NCBI GenBank assembly: GCA_963807425.1
Contig: CAWEBZ010000006.1
Location: 280,791 to 344,790 of the forward strand
Length of the DNA stretch: 64,000 nt
From: VRUE01 sp963807425
GTDB taxonomy: Bacteria; Actinomycetota; Thermoleophilia; Solirubrobacterales; 70-9
Reading direction: 5' to 3'
Of the stretch, positions 47,175 through 54,534 are shown piece after piece; the first letter of the stretch is position 1; each line of letters starts with the position of its first letter. Under the pieces are notes generated by a model. The model saw only the letters and a program-made list of their open reading frames with translations, ran no database searches and was not told the origin of the DNA. The translations under genes were made by a program, and so were the position numbers.

Positions 47175-48170
47175 ATGCTGACCGTCGCAGTCACGGGTCC
47201 GACAGGGGAGATCGGCAAGTCGTTCATCTCGGCTCTCGAGCGAGTGCCGGAGGTGGAGCGCGTGATCGGCATGGCGCGCCGTCCCTTCGACCTCGCGGGT
47301 CAGGGCTGGGAGAAGACCGAGTACCGGCGCGGCGACGTCCTCGATCGCGAGGCGGTCGAGGGCCTGGTCGATGGCGCCGATGTCGTCGTCCACCTCGCCT
47401 TCGTCATCGTCGCCGGCGACAGCGACAGCCGCGACGTCAACCTGATCGGCTCGCGCAACGTCTTCGAGGCGGCGGCAGCAGCGGGTACCAGGCGGCTCGT
47501 CTACACCTCTTCGGTGGCGGCCTACGGCTTTCGCCGCGGCATGCCCGACCTGATCGACGAGGACGAGCCGTTGCAGGGTGCCCCCCGCCATCCCTACTCG
47601 GCCCACAAGGCCGCGGTCGAGGAGGAGCTGACCGAGGCGCTCGACGGGTCCGCCACCGACACCTACGTCTTCCGCCCCTGCATCGTCGCCGGCCCGGAAG
47701 CGACGATGCTGCTCGACCTGATCCCGCTGCTCGCGCTCGGGCAGCGGATACCGGGGCCGCTGCGCTGGGCGCTCGGCAAGGTTCCGGAGCTGCGGCCCGT
47801 CCTACCGGATCCCGGTGTGCCCTTCCAGCTCGTCCATCACGATGACGTCGCGGCCGCCCTCTGCGCGGCCGTCCTTGGCCACGGCGACCCCGGTGTCTAC
47901 AACCTCGCCGGCCCCGGCGAGCTGACCATCTCCGACGTCGCCCGCGAGCTCGGCTGGCACGCGGTGCCGGCGCCTCAGCTCGCCGTCGGCGCGGCGGCAG
48001 AGGCGGTGGCGCTGATGCCGTTCCTGCCAGACGAGGCCGCTTGGATCGAGGCTGTTCGCCGTCCCGTGCTGATGGATACGGCAAGAGTCCGCAGAAAGCT
48101 GCACTGGATGCCGCACTACGACGCTCGCGAGACCCTGCGCGAGACGATCGCAGCCATCCGGGCTCGCTGA
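47175..48170 (+). CDS. NAD(P)-dependent epimerase/dehydratase (extended SDR)
   Basis: 331 residues. The nucleotide-binding TGPTGEIGKSFI (TGxxGxxG), DVVVHLAFVI, the catalytic Ser in LVYTSSVAAYG, and Tyr/Lys in HPYSAHKAAVEE are visible. This is the extended SDR class acting on nucleotide sugars or related substrates. Substrate unknown. It ends 10 bp before the second leader motif. Confidence 0.9.
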   Translation: MLTVAVTGPTGEIGKSFISALERVPEVERVIGMARRPFDLAGQGWEKTEYRRGDVLDREAVEGLVDGADVVVHLAFVIVAGDSDSRDVNLIGSRNVFEAAAAAGTRRLVYTSSVAAYGFRRGMPDLIDEDEPLQGAPRHPYSAHKAAVEEELTEALDGSATDTYVFRPCIVAGPEATMLLDLIPLLALGQRIPGPLRWALGKVPELRPVLPDPGVPFQLVHHDDVAAALCAAVLGHGDPGVYNLAGPGELTISDVARELGWHAVPAPQLAVGAAAEAVALMPFLPDEAAWIEAVRRPVLMDTARVRRKLHWMPHYDARETLRETIAAIRAR

Positions 48171-48179
48171 GCCACCGGC

Positions 48180-48213
48180 ACTGAATCGTTCGATTGAGCG
48201 CGCCACACGCGCG
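48180..48213 (+). promoter_or_regulatory. 34-bp leader motif, copy 2
   Basis: Matches copy 1 (45101-45134) at 31 of 34 positions. Here the dyad AATCG-TT-CGATT is perfect. It lies 57 bp (start to start) ahead of ATG 48237. Confidence 0.65.
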
Positions 48214-48236
48214 GCGCGCGGCGGCAGGGTCCGCGC

Positions 48237-49568
48237 ATGGGCGTGGACAGGGAGAGGGGGCAGGCGCTGCCGCTGGCGGTTGGCGGCGCGTTCGTGCTGA
48301 TCGCGGCCGCGCTCGCCCTCGTCGCGATCGCCGGAGCGGTTACTGGGAAGGGTCGGGCGCAGCGGGCAGCGGACCTCGCGGCGATCTCGGCCGCGCGCTC
48401 GATGCGAGACGACCTACCCCGTTTGCTGTCGCCAGCGGTTCTTTCCGATGGGCAGCCGAATCCACGGCATATCGAGAAGGGCACCTACCTCGCGCGAGCC
48501 CGGGATGCCGCCTTCGAGGCGGCGAGGGAGAACGGCGTCTCGGCCGCTCGCCTGGGGGTCTCCTTTCCCGATCTGAGCTCGTTCGCGCCGGTACGGGTGA
48601 AGGTGTCAGTCACCGCCCACGTCGACCTTGGCGACGAAGAGACACCCGTTGAGGCAAACGCGATTGCCGAAGCCGGCGCCTCGGCGGCCGGCAGCGGCGG
48701 GCCGACGACGAAGGCGAGCGGCGGTGGTTACAGCGGGCCGCTCGTCCATCGCCAGGGCGAGGGGATGAGGCCAGACACGGCCGCTGCGTTCGATCGCATG
48801 GCCGCCGCCGCGACGGCAGATGGGATCGCGCTCATCGTCGTCTCCGGCTTCCGTTCCGACGCCGAACAGGCGGCACTCTTCGCCGCGCATCCCGACCCGC
48901 GCTGGGTGGCACCGCCAGGCCAGTCGCTGCACCGTTGTGCGACCGAGCTCGACCTCGGGCCCGACGCGGCCTACGGCTGGCTGGCCGCGAACGCGAGCCG
49001 TTTCGGCTTCGAGCAGCGCTACTCGTGGGAGCCTTGGCATTTCGGCCTGGCCACGAGCCCACCTCCCTGCTCGGAGGCCGGAAATGCCGTCGGCAAAAAC
49101 GGGGGAGACGGTCTCGTTTCGGGCGCCAGTGGGCTGCCGTCGTTCGTTCCAGCTCGCTACCGCGCTCCTCTGCTCCGTGCCGCGAGCCGCTGGAACGTCT
49201 CTGCTGCCCTGCTCGCCGCGCAGCTGATGGCGGAGTCGAACTTCAACCCCTACGCGGGCTCGCCGGCCGGGGCGCAGGGCATCGCGCAGTTCATGCCCGC
49301 CACGGCCGCCGCCTACGGCCTCGCCGATCCCTTCGACCCCGAGGAAGCGATCGACGCCCAAGCCCACCTGATGTCCGACCTGCTCCGCCAGTTCGGTTCC
49401 CCAACCCTCGCCCTCGCCGCCTACAACGCCGGCCCTGGCGCAGTCGAACCGTGCAACTGCATCCCCGCTTACCCCGAGACCCAGGCCTACGTCAGCCGCA
49501 TCCTCGCCCTCCTCGGCGGCGCCGGCGCTCTCGCGGCACCGAGCTTCGAGGTACGGCTGGTTGCCTGA
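48237..49568 (+). CDS. TadG-like anchor fused to VanY-type peptidase and SLT transglycosylase
   Basis: 443 residues, three parts. Residues 1-~150 begin ERGQALPLAVGGAFVLIAAALALVAIAGAV and AQRAADLAAISAARSM, the TadG/TadE-type anchor. A linker follows. Residues ~165-275 form a LAS-type D,D-carboxypeptidase (VanY-like): SGFRSDAEQAALF, GQSLHRCATELDLGP with the metal His and Asp, and SWEPWHFGL. Residues ~300-425 form a lytic transglycosylase domain: LLAAQLMAESNFNPYAGSPAGAQGIAQFMPATAAAYG with the catalytic Glu, and ALAAYNAGPGAV. It would be held at the membrane with both peptidoglycan-cutting domains outside. It shares a leader motif with the TadE-like genes. Confidence 0.88.
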   Translation: MGVDRERGQALPLAVGGAFVLIAAALALVAIAGAVTGKGRAQRAADLAAISAARSMRDDLPRLLSPAVLSDGQPNPRHIEKGTYLARARDAAFEAARENGVSAARLGVSFPDLSSFAPVRVKVSVTAHVDLGDEETPVEANAIAEAGASAAGSGGPTTKASGGGYSGPLVHRQGEGMRPDTAAAFDRMAAAATADGIALIVVSGFRSDAEQAALFAAHPDPRWVAPPGQSLHRCATELDLGPDAAYGWLAANASRFGFEQRYSWEPWHFGLATSPPPCSEAGNAVGKNGGDGLVSGASGLPSFVPARYRAPLLRAASRWNVSAALLAAQLMAESNFNPYAGSPAGAQGIAQFMPATAAAYGLADPFDPEEAIDAQAHLMSDLLRQFGSPTLALAAYNAGPGAVEPCNCIPAYPETQAYVSRILALLGGAGALAAPSFEVRLVA

Positions 49569-49570
49569 GC

Positions 49571-50893
49571 TCAGCCGAAGCTCGCGCGATGGAATTCGAA
49601 GTACGTGCGGGTGCTCTTTGAGAAGGCGGTGCACTTCGATCCGGTTCTCGCCTTCAGGAGCCTCTTCAGGTCCGTCGTCGCGTCGATGCGCCCAGCGGCT
49701 TGGATGACGCCTGCGGCATCGACCACGATCTCTCCCGCCTCAAACAGGGCGTCGCACTCGATGCACGCCGTCATCACGACGTTCGGGTCGAGCTTCTCCG
49801 TGTCACTGCATTGGGACCTTTTCTTGATGTGCGCCATCCTCAGGAAACGGATGGGGAAGCTCCGTCCACAGAGGTCGCACTCAGCCGACGACAGCCCTCC
49901 CAGGCGCTGCTTGCGAAGCATCGACTGCTCCCTTCGATGAGCCCTCGCCACCAGCCTGTCCAGCGGGCCATCCAAGTCGAGCGGCACGCCAACCCTGTCG
50001 GCCCCGCCCGCGAGCACGAGGTCCCCCAGCGGCAGCACGATCACACGTCCCTGCTGGTTCGCAGAGAGCCGCAGTGCGTCCATCACCTCCTTGCCTACGT
50101 TGGCGGCACCGAAGTCCCTGCACTCGCCGAGGACGTTGACATGGAGCCGGTACGGGTAACGCCCGTCCGGCCATACCCTGCCCCTCGCGTTCTCCTCGAT
50201 GCCGGTGATGAGGCCCAGATGGCCAACCTCCACCTGCTCACCGGCCCAGCCGCCCGCTGCTACCCGCGGGCTTGGACCTCGGTGGCCGAGGAAGAGCGTG
50301 TCGCCCTCGCGGAGCAGGCGGAAGTCGCGCAGGTACGTGGAGCGTTGCATCGACGTTCTGCTCAGACCCCAGACTTCCCGGTCCAGTCCGGTCGCCAGAT
50401 TACTTGAGCCCTGCCTGGTCCCGGGCACATATACAACGCCCGCACGAGGGCTGCTGCCGGCGAGCACCGCCTCTAGAAACGCCGGCAGGGGCACTGGCCC
50501 GGGCCGAACCTTCATCACCACCCGGCGGGTGTCATTGCCACCGGTTGCTCCGGCCGGCTGTCCGATACGGCGCTGCGAGCTCTTGAGGGTGGAGACCAGC
50601 GCGTCGACGGCGGTGCGGCCGAGGGGGTGGGGGTAGGTCGCGCCGTCGGGCAGGTCGAGTCGCCGCTGGGCTTGGGTCAGCTTCTGCCTCTGGGTCTCTC
50701 TGGTGTCGAGGTAGGCATCGACGAGGACCGTGTCGAGGGCGCTCAGCCGCTCCAGGAGCGTATGCATGCCCTCGGTGTAGTCGAGGTTGCGGTTTGGGCC
50801 GCGTGACTCGAAAACGAGCTTCTTCCCACTGGCCATCGGCTCGACCGAGAACGTCGCGTCAAGGACGTCGCCATTGAGGGATGCAAGCTTCAC
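49571..50893 (-). CDS. Predicted modified-DNA-dependent HNH endonuclease (type IV restriction-like)
   Basis: 440 residues from GTG 50893; the reading frame extends upstream but only over the maoC gene. Residues ~1-130 (FESRGPNRNLDYTEGMHTLLERLSALDTV and RRIGQPAGATGGNDTRRV) resemble the N-terminal head domain of McrA-like HNH proteins. Residues ~140-265 (EVWGLSRTSMQ, LREGDTLFLGHRG, VGHLGLITGIEE, WPDGRYPYRLHVNVL) look like an EVE/PUA-type modified-base reader. Residues ~330-440 are a zinc HNH nuclease: CDLCGRSFPIRFLRMAHIKKRSQC and NVVMTACIECDALFEAGEIVVD. Base composition is visibly less G+C-rich than the neighbours. Domain assignments are from pattern only. Confidence 0.72.
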   Translation of the reverse strand: MKLASLNGDVLDATFSVEPMASGKKLVFESRGPNRNLDYTEGMHTLLERLSALDTVLVDAYLDTRETQRQKLTQAQRRLDLPDGATYPHPLGRTAVDALVSTLKSSQRRIGQPAGATGGNDTRRVVMKVRPGPVPLPAFLEAVLAGSSPRAGVVYVPGTRQGSSNLATGLDREVWGLSRTSMQRSTYLRDFRLLREGDTLFLGHRGPSPRVAAGGWAGEQVEVGHLGLITGIEENARGRVWPDGRYPYRLHVNVLGECRDFGAANVGKEVMDALRLSANQQGRVIVLPLGDLVLAGGADRVGVPLDLDGPLDRLVARAHRREQSMLRKQRLGGLSSAECDLCGRSFPIRFLRMAHIKKRSQCSDTEKLDPNVVMTACIECDALFEAGEIVVDAAGVIQAAGRIDATTDLKRLLKARTGSKCTAFSKSTRTYFEFHRASFG

Positions 50894-50959
50894 GATGCCA
50901 CTGTGCCGCGGTCTCCGGACGTAACGCGAAGGGCGCTGGGTGTCTAGACTGCCCAAGCG

Positions 50960-51433
50960 ATGGGACCAGTTGAGGTGGAGGGCGTCGAGGGGATGCAGTC
51001 GCTGCTCGGGCAGGAGATCGGCCCGAGCGAGTGGCGCACCGTCACCCAGGAGGACATCAACACCTTTGCCGAGCTCTCCGGCGACGATCAGTGGATTCAC
51101 GTCGACGTCGAGCGGGCGAAGACCGAGAGCCCATTCGGGACGACGATCGCCCACGGCAACCTGACCCTTTCGCTGGTGGACGGCTTCCGCAAGGAGATGA
51201 TCTCCTCCAGCGGCTTCGCCCTGGGTGTCAACTACGGCTGGAACAAGATCCGCTTTCCGGCCCCGGTACCGGTCGATGCCAGGGTCCGCGGTCGCGCCGA
51301 GGTCGTCTCGATCGACGAGAAGGGCGACGGCTGGTGGGAGGTAGTGACCCGCTTCACCCTCGAGGTCGAGGGCAACGAGAAGCCGTGCTTCGTGGGCGAC
51401 TCTGTCACCCGCGTGATGGCGCCTGCCGGCTGA
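50960..51433 (+). CDS. MaoC-family hydratase
   Basis: 157 residues. The hot-dog-fold MaoC motifs are present: TQEDINTFAELSGDDQWIHVDVERAKTESPFGTTIAHGNLTLSL, including the catalytic Asp/His pair, and NKIRFPAPVPVDARVRG. It hydrates enoyl-CoA esters. The last 28 codons are duplicated 573 bp downstream, after the GNAT gene. Confidence 0.93.
   Translation: MGPVEVEGVEGMQSLLGQEIGPSEWRTVTQEDINTFAELSGDDQWIHVDVERAKTESPFGTTIAHGNLTLSLVDGFRKEMISSSGFALGVNYGWNKIRFPAPVPVDARVRGRAEVVSIDEKGDGWWEVVTRFTLEVEGNEKPCFVGDSVTRVMAPAG
51346..51433 (+). repeat. 88-bp direct repeat, copy 1 (3' end of the MaoC gene)
   Basis: Matches 51919-52006 at 77 of 88 positions without gaps; 49 of the first 50 bases are identical. It comprises the last 28 codons and stop of the MaoC gene. 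Confidence 0.9.
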
Positions 51434-51488
51434 ACCCGGCCGGCCGAGCCCCTCCTGGGGCAGTTCGAGGGCAGCTACACTCGCGCGC

Positions 51489-51917
51489 TTGACGGGGGAG
51501 AAGATCACCGTACGTCGCTGTCGTCACGACGATGTAAGTGCCGTGCTGGACCTATGGGCGCTGGCGCGGAGCGGGCATGCCAGCACACCGGATCATCGCG
51601 AGGACGTCGAGCGGTTGGTAGATGGATCTCCGGCGGCTCTGCTCGTCGCGGAGGATGCTGAGCAGGTTGTAGGCGCGGTGATCGCCGCTTGGGACGGCTG
51701 GCGAGGGAACATCTACCGGCTTGCCGTTGACGATGCGTACCGGCGCCAGGGCGTCGGACTGCAGCTCACCCAGGCCGCCGAGGACTACTTTCGCGGCTGT
51801 GGCGTGCGCCGCGTTACGGCGCTCGTTGCGTACGGCGATGAGGTGGCCGGTTCCTTCTGGGATGCCGCGGGCTACCCACAGGACACTGACATCGGCCGAA
51901 GGGTGCGAAACATCTAG
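51489..51917 (+). CDS. GNAT N-acetyltransferase
   Basis: 142 residues from TTG 51489. The acetyl-CoA-binding motif A is IYRLAVDDAYRRQGVGLQLTQAAEDYF (R/Q-x2-G-x-G/A form), preceded by LLVAEDAEQVVGAVIAAWDG. Acceptor unknown. The stop codon is followed after a single base by the second copy of the MaoC 3' end, so the gene sits inside a duplicated interval. Composition is somewhat lower in G+C than the MaoC gene. Confidence 0.87.
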   Translation: MTGEKITVRRCRHDDVSAVLDLWALARSGHASTPDHREDVERLVDGSPAALLVAEDAEQVVGAVIAAWDGWRGNIYRLAVDDAYRRQGVGLQLTQAAEDYFRGCGVRRVTALVAYGDEVAGSFWDAAGYPQDTDIGRRVRNI

Positions 51918-51918
51918 G

Positions 51919-52006
51919 GACCCGCTTCACCCTCGGGGTCGAGGGCAACGAGAAGCCGTGCTTCGTGGACGACAGCGTCACCCGCGCTATGGCGCCCGCT
52001 GCCTAA
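51919..52006 (+). pseudogene. MaoC 3'-end remnant (direct repeat copy 2)
   Basis: Encodes TRFTLGVEGNEKPCFVDD and continues to AMAPAA plus stop in an open frame with no start, matching the end of the MaoC protein. The final 20 bp also encode, on the other strand, the last residues and stop of the GT87 protein. Confidence 0.88.
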
Positions 52007-53273
52007 CCGGCTCGGTGGCACTCTGCTTGGCCTGAGTGGCACTGGGCTCAGGTCCAGCGAGATCTGCAGGCGCTGGTGGCTTCCGCAGCGCGCCGATCAT
52101 GGCGATCGATGCATCGACGGTGGCGACCAGCAACGCCAGGTCTCGGATCACGATGTTCTCTGGCGACTTGAAGAGGCTGGTGCTGAGGATCGTCGCCCCA
52201 AGCACCAGCCAGGCCGGTCGTGCGAGCCGGGCGCTTCCCGCCGTAAGGACCACCGCTGCCAAGCCCAGGAGCCAGACCATGAATTGCGGACTGAGCACCC
52301 GGCTGGTGACGACGAGGAGCAGGACGATGGTGAAGACGAAGTCCCGGCTCACCGTTGCGTCGGCAAGGTCGATTCGGCCGCCGCGGATCGCTTTGGCCCG
52401 GTACCACCACCATGCTGCCGCGGCACCTAGGGCCGCAACGGTCAGCCACTTGAGCAGGCTGGCAAGGACGTCCGCGCCGGGGGCGGCGATCTCCCATGCC
52501 CCGTAGCGGATCTCCCTGCTCGGAGCCTCTCCCGTGACTATCGCCTCCACGTGCCATGGCACGGCTGCCACCGCTTCCTCCTGGAGCCCGCGACCGTTCT
52601 GCTCGCTCAGGAAGGAGGTGGAATCGCCGAAGGCAAGCGTCGAGATTACGACCACGAGTGCGATCGTGCCGAGGGCTGCCGCAACGGCGTGAACGAGCCG
52701 GCGCCGGTCCCACTCGCCGAAGAGCAGCACTATCGGCCAGACCTTGATCGACGCCCCCAGCCCCGCCAGAGCGCCGAACCAGTTGGGGCGGCGGTGAATG
52801 ACGACGAGCGCCGCAACCCCGAGCACCGCGGGGACGAGGTCGAAGCGGAGGACCGCGAAGGTGCCCAGCAGGGGCATGCCCAGCAGCCATACCCATACGC
52901 CGGTGTAGTTGCCCGAGCGCCGGCCGAGCAGCGCCAGCAGGCCAAGGCCGGCGAGGTCGACGAGCAACATCAAGCCCACGAAAGACTCGCCGTAGGTCCC
53001 GGGGCCGAGGCGAGGCAAGAGCATCAGGAAGGCTGCGCCGGGCGGGTACTGCCACGATTCCCCGTCCGGAATCGCATGGTTCGCAGTCAGATAGTGCGAC
53101 CAGACCTCATAGTTGTTGACGTCCTGCAGCCGCGGCCCAGCGTCATGCCAAAAGCCGACGTCGCTGACCATGAGTCCGCGGGTTGCGACCCAGACTCCGA
53201 CCCAGATCCACACCATGGGGCTGGTGAGGATCGAGCGCAACGCCCCCTTGGTTCCTGTCGCGACCCTCGCCAT
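51987..53273 (-). CDS. GT87 (DUF2029) polyprenyl-phosphate-dependent mannosyltransferase-like membrane protein
   Basis: About 428 residues from ATG 53273 (ATG 53327 is also in frame). It has roughly ten membrane helices. The luminal loop NNYEVWSHYLTANHAIPDGESWQYPPGAAFLMLLPRL, the RFDLVPAVLGVAALVVIHRR segment and the LGASIKVWPIVLLFGEWDRR motif are typical of GT87/DUF2029 actinobacterial mannosyltransferases that use a lipid-linked sugar donor. The acceptor is unknown. The stop codon lies inside the second copy of the MaoC repeat, so the C-terminal RQRAP is encoded by the complementary strand of that repeat. Confidence 0.83.
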   Translation of the reverse strand: MARVATGTKGALRSILTSPMVWIWVGVWVATRGLMVSDVGFWHDAGPRLQDVNNYEVWSHYLTANHAIPDGESWQYPPGAAFLMLLPRLGPGTYGESFVGLMLLVDLAGLGLLALLGRRSGNYTGVWVWLLGMPLLGTFAVLRFDLVPAVLGVAALVVIHRRPNWFGALAGLGASIKVWPIVLLFGEWDRRRLVHAVAAALGTIALVVVISTLAFGDSTSFLSEQNGRGLQEEAVAAVPWHVEAIVTGEAPSREIRYGAWEIAAPGADVLASLLKWLTVAALGAAAAWWWYRAKAIRGGRIDLADATVSRDFVFTIVLLLVVTSRVLSPQFMVWLLGLAAVVLTAGSARLARPAWLVLGATILSTSLFKSPENIVIRDLALLVATVDASIAMIGALRKPPAPADLAGPEPSATQAKQSATEPVRQRAP

Positions 53274-53381
53274 AGCCTGGTGACTACCAGAAACCCCTCG
53301 GCAGACCGGGACACACCCGGGGGTCAAACAGCTGAAGCAGTCGATTGCACTGGGTGAGGCAGGGGTAGGCTCGGCTGCGTC

Positions 53382-53927
53382 ATGTCATCGTCCGTTAAGC
53401 CCATCCTCATAGTCACTGGGCCCCCCGGGGTCGGGAAGACCACGTCGGCCGGGATCCTTGCTGCGCGTGCCGAGCAGGCCGTTCATCTTGAAGCGGATGC
53501 TTTCTTCCGCTTCATCCGCTCGGGGTATGTAGAGCCATGGAAGCCCGAGTCGCATGCGCAGAACGAGATCGTCATGCAGGTCGTCGCCAGCGCAGCGAGT
53601 GGCTACGCGGCCGCCGGCTATTTCACCATCGTCGACGGAATCGTCATTCCCGCATGGTTCTTGGAGCCGCTGAGGAGCGCTTTGAACGCGGCTGGATACC
53701 CGGTTGCCTACGCGGTGCTCCGAGCTCCCCTGCCGGTCTGTATGGAGCGAGTGCAGGCTCGGGAAGGCGCGCCGCCTATCGATTCGGGCGCCATCGAGCA
53801 GCTTTGGCGAAGCTTTGAGGACCTAGGCGGACTCGAGCGGAACGTCATCGACGTGGATGGAAGAGATCCCAAAGAAGCGGCCAATTTGCTTTCACGGCGG
53901 CTAGCCGATGGACTCCTCGCGGTTTGA
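53382..53927 (+). CDS. Small P-loop kinase/ATPase
   Basis: 181 residues. Walker A GPPGVGKTTSAGIL is at the N-terminus, then HLEADAFFRFIRSGYVEPW, IVDGIVIPAWFLEPLRSAL and a lid-like region MERVQAREGAPPIDSGAIEQLWRSFEDL. The pattern resembles small gluconate/shikimate-kinase-like or zeta-toxin-like P-loop kinases, including antibiotic phosphotransferases. Substrate not deducible. Divergent from the GT87 gene. Confidence 0.75.
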   Translation: MSSSVKPILIVTGPPGVGKTTSAGILAARAEQAVHLEADAFFRFIRSGYVEPWKPESHAQNEIVMQVVASAASGYAAAGYFTIVDGIVIPAWFLEPLRSALNAAGYPVAYAVLRAPLPVCMERVQAREGAPPIDSGAIEQLWRSFEDLGGLERNVIDVDGRDPKEAANLLSRRLADGLLAV

Positions 53928-53967
53928 GCACCAGTCGGCGACTGGGGGTGTTCGAGCTGACGGCGAT

Positions 53968-53991
53968 GGCGCCCGCCGGCTGACGGGCGCC
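53968..53991. terminator. GC-rich hairpin between convergent genes
   Basis: GGCGCCCG (53968-53975) and CGGGCGCC (53984-53991) pair perfectly around an 8-nt loop. No T-run. It lies between the kinase gene (ends 53927) and the convergent cupredoxin gene (ends 54004), so it could stop both transcripts. Confidence 0.55.
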
Positions 53992-54003
53992 AAGGGTACC
54001 CGC

Positions 54004-54459
54004 CTATTTGACGGTGAGGGTGCCTTCCATACCGCCTTCGCGGTGGCCCGGCACCGAGCAGAAGAAGGTGTAGGCGCCGGGTTTCAGCTCGACTGTGGTT
54101 GAGGTCGAGCTGTCGGTGATCAGTTCGGTCGCGCCGACCTCTTTGCCGTTTGCGTCTTCGATCGCAACGTCGTGGGTAAGTGTCTGCGGGTTGTCGAAGT
54201 CGATCGTCACCTCGCCGGCTTTGGCCGAAGCCTCGGTGGTCGTGTAGGCGAGATCACCGCTGGGGTCGGCGACGAACTTGACGGCCGAGCCGCTGCCGCC
54301 GCCTTCGTTGCCACCTCCGGCCGCCCCTCCGGTTTCCGCTTCAGTGGTGGTTTCGGCCCCGGTCGTGGCCGACGTGGTCGTGTCCGAGTCATCGCCGCCG
54401 CAGGCGACCAGGGCGAGTGAGGCAAGGGCGAGGACGAACAGGGCGGTGACCTTCTTCAT
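54004..54459 (-). CDS. Cupredoxin-domain lipoprotein (plastocyanin/azurin-like)
   Basis: 151 residues. A lipoprotein signal with lipobox LALVAC is followed by a Thr/Gly/Glu-rich linker of about 40 residues and a type-1 copper domain. The copper ligands are visible: His in QTLTHDVAIED, Cys in TFFCSVPGH, His in the same segment and Met in GGMEGTLTV. It is likely an outer-face electron carrier. No obvious redox partner is adjacent. Confidence 0.93.
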   Translation of the reverse strand: MKKVTALFVLALASLALVACGGDDSDTTTSATTGAETTTEAETGGAAGGGNEGGGSGSAVKFVADPSGDLAYTTTEASAKAGEVTIDFDNPQTLTHDVAIEDANGKEVGATELITDSSTSTTVELKPGAYTFFCSVPGHREGGMEGTLTVK

Positions 54460-54534
54460 GTGGGGGATCCTTTCCTGGAGAGAAGAGGGGCTTGGAGGGA
54501 CTGTAACTGGATACGGACGATCCGCAAGCGTCGT

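Noticed and set aside
45101..48213. CRISPR-like or integron-like reading of the 34-bp repeat
   Set aside because: Only two copies 3 kb apart, each tied to a start codon, with several genes between; no spacer array, no cas genes and no integrase.
53966..53984. Third copy of the MaoC 3' end (ATGGCGCCCGCCGGCTGA)
   Set aside because: Only about 19 bases match and there is no similarity further upstream. The same bases form the left arm and loop of a perfect GC hairpin, which explains them better.
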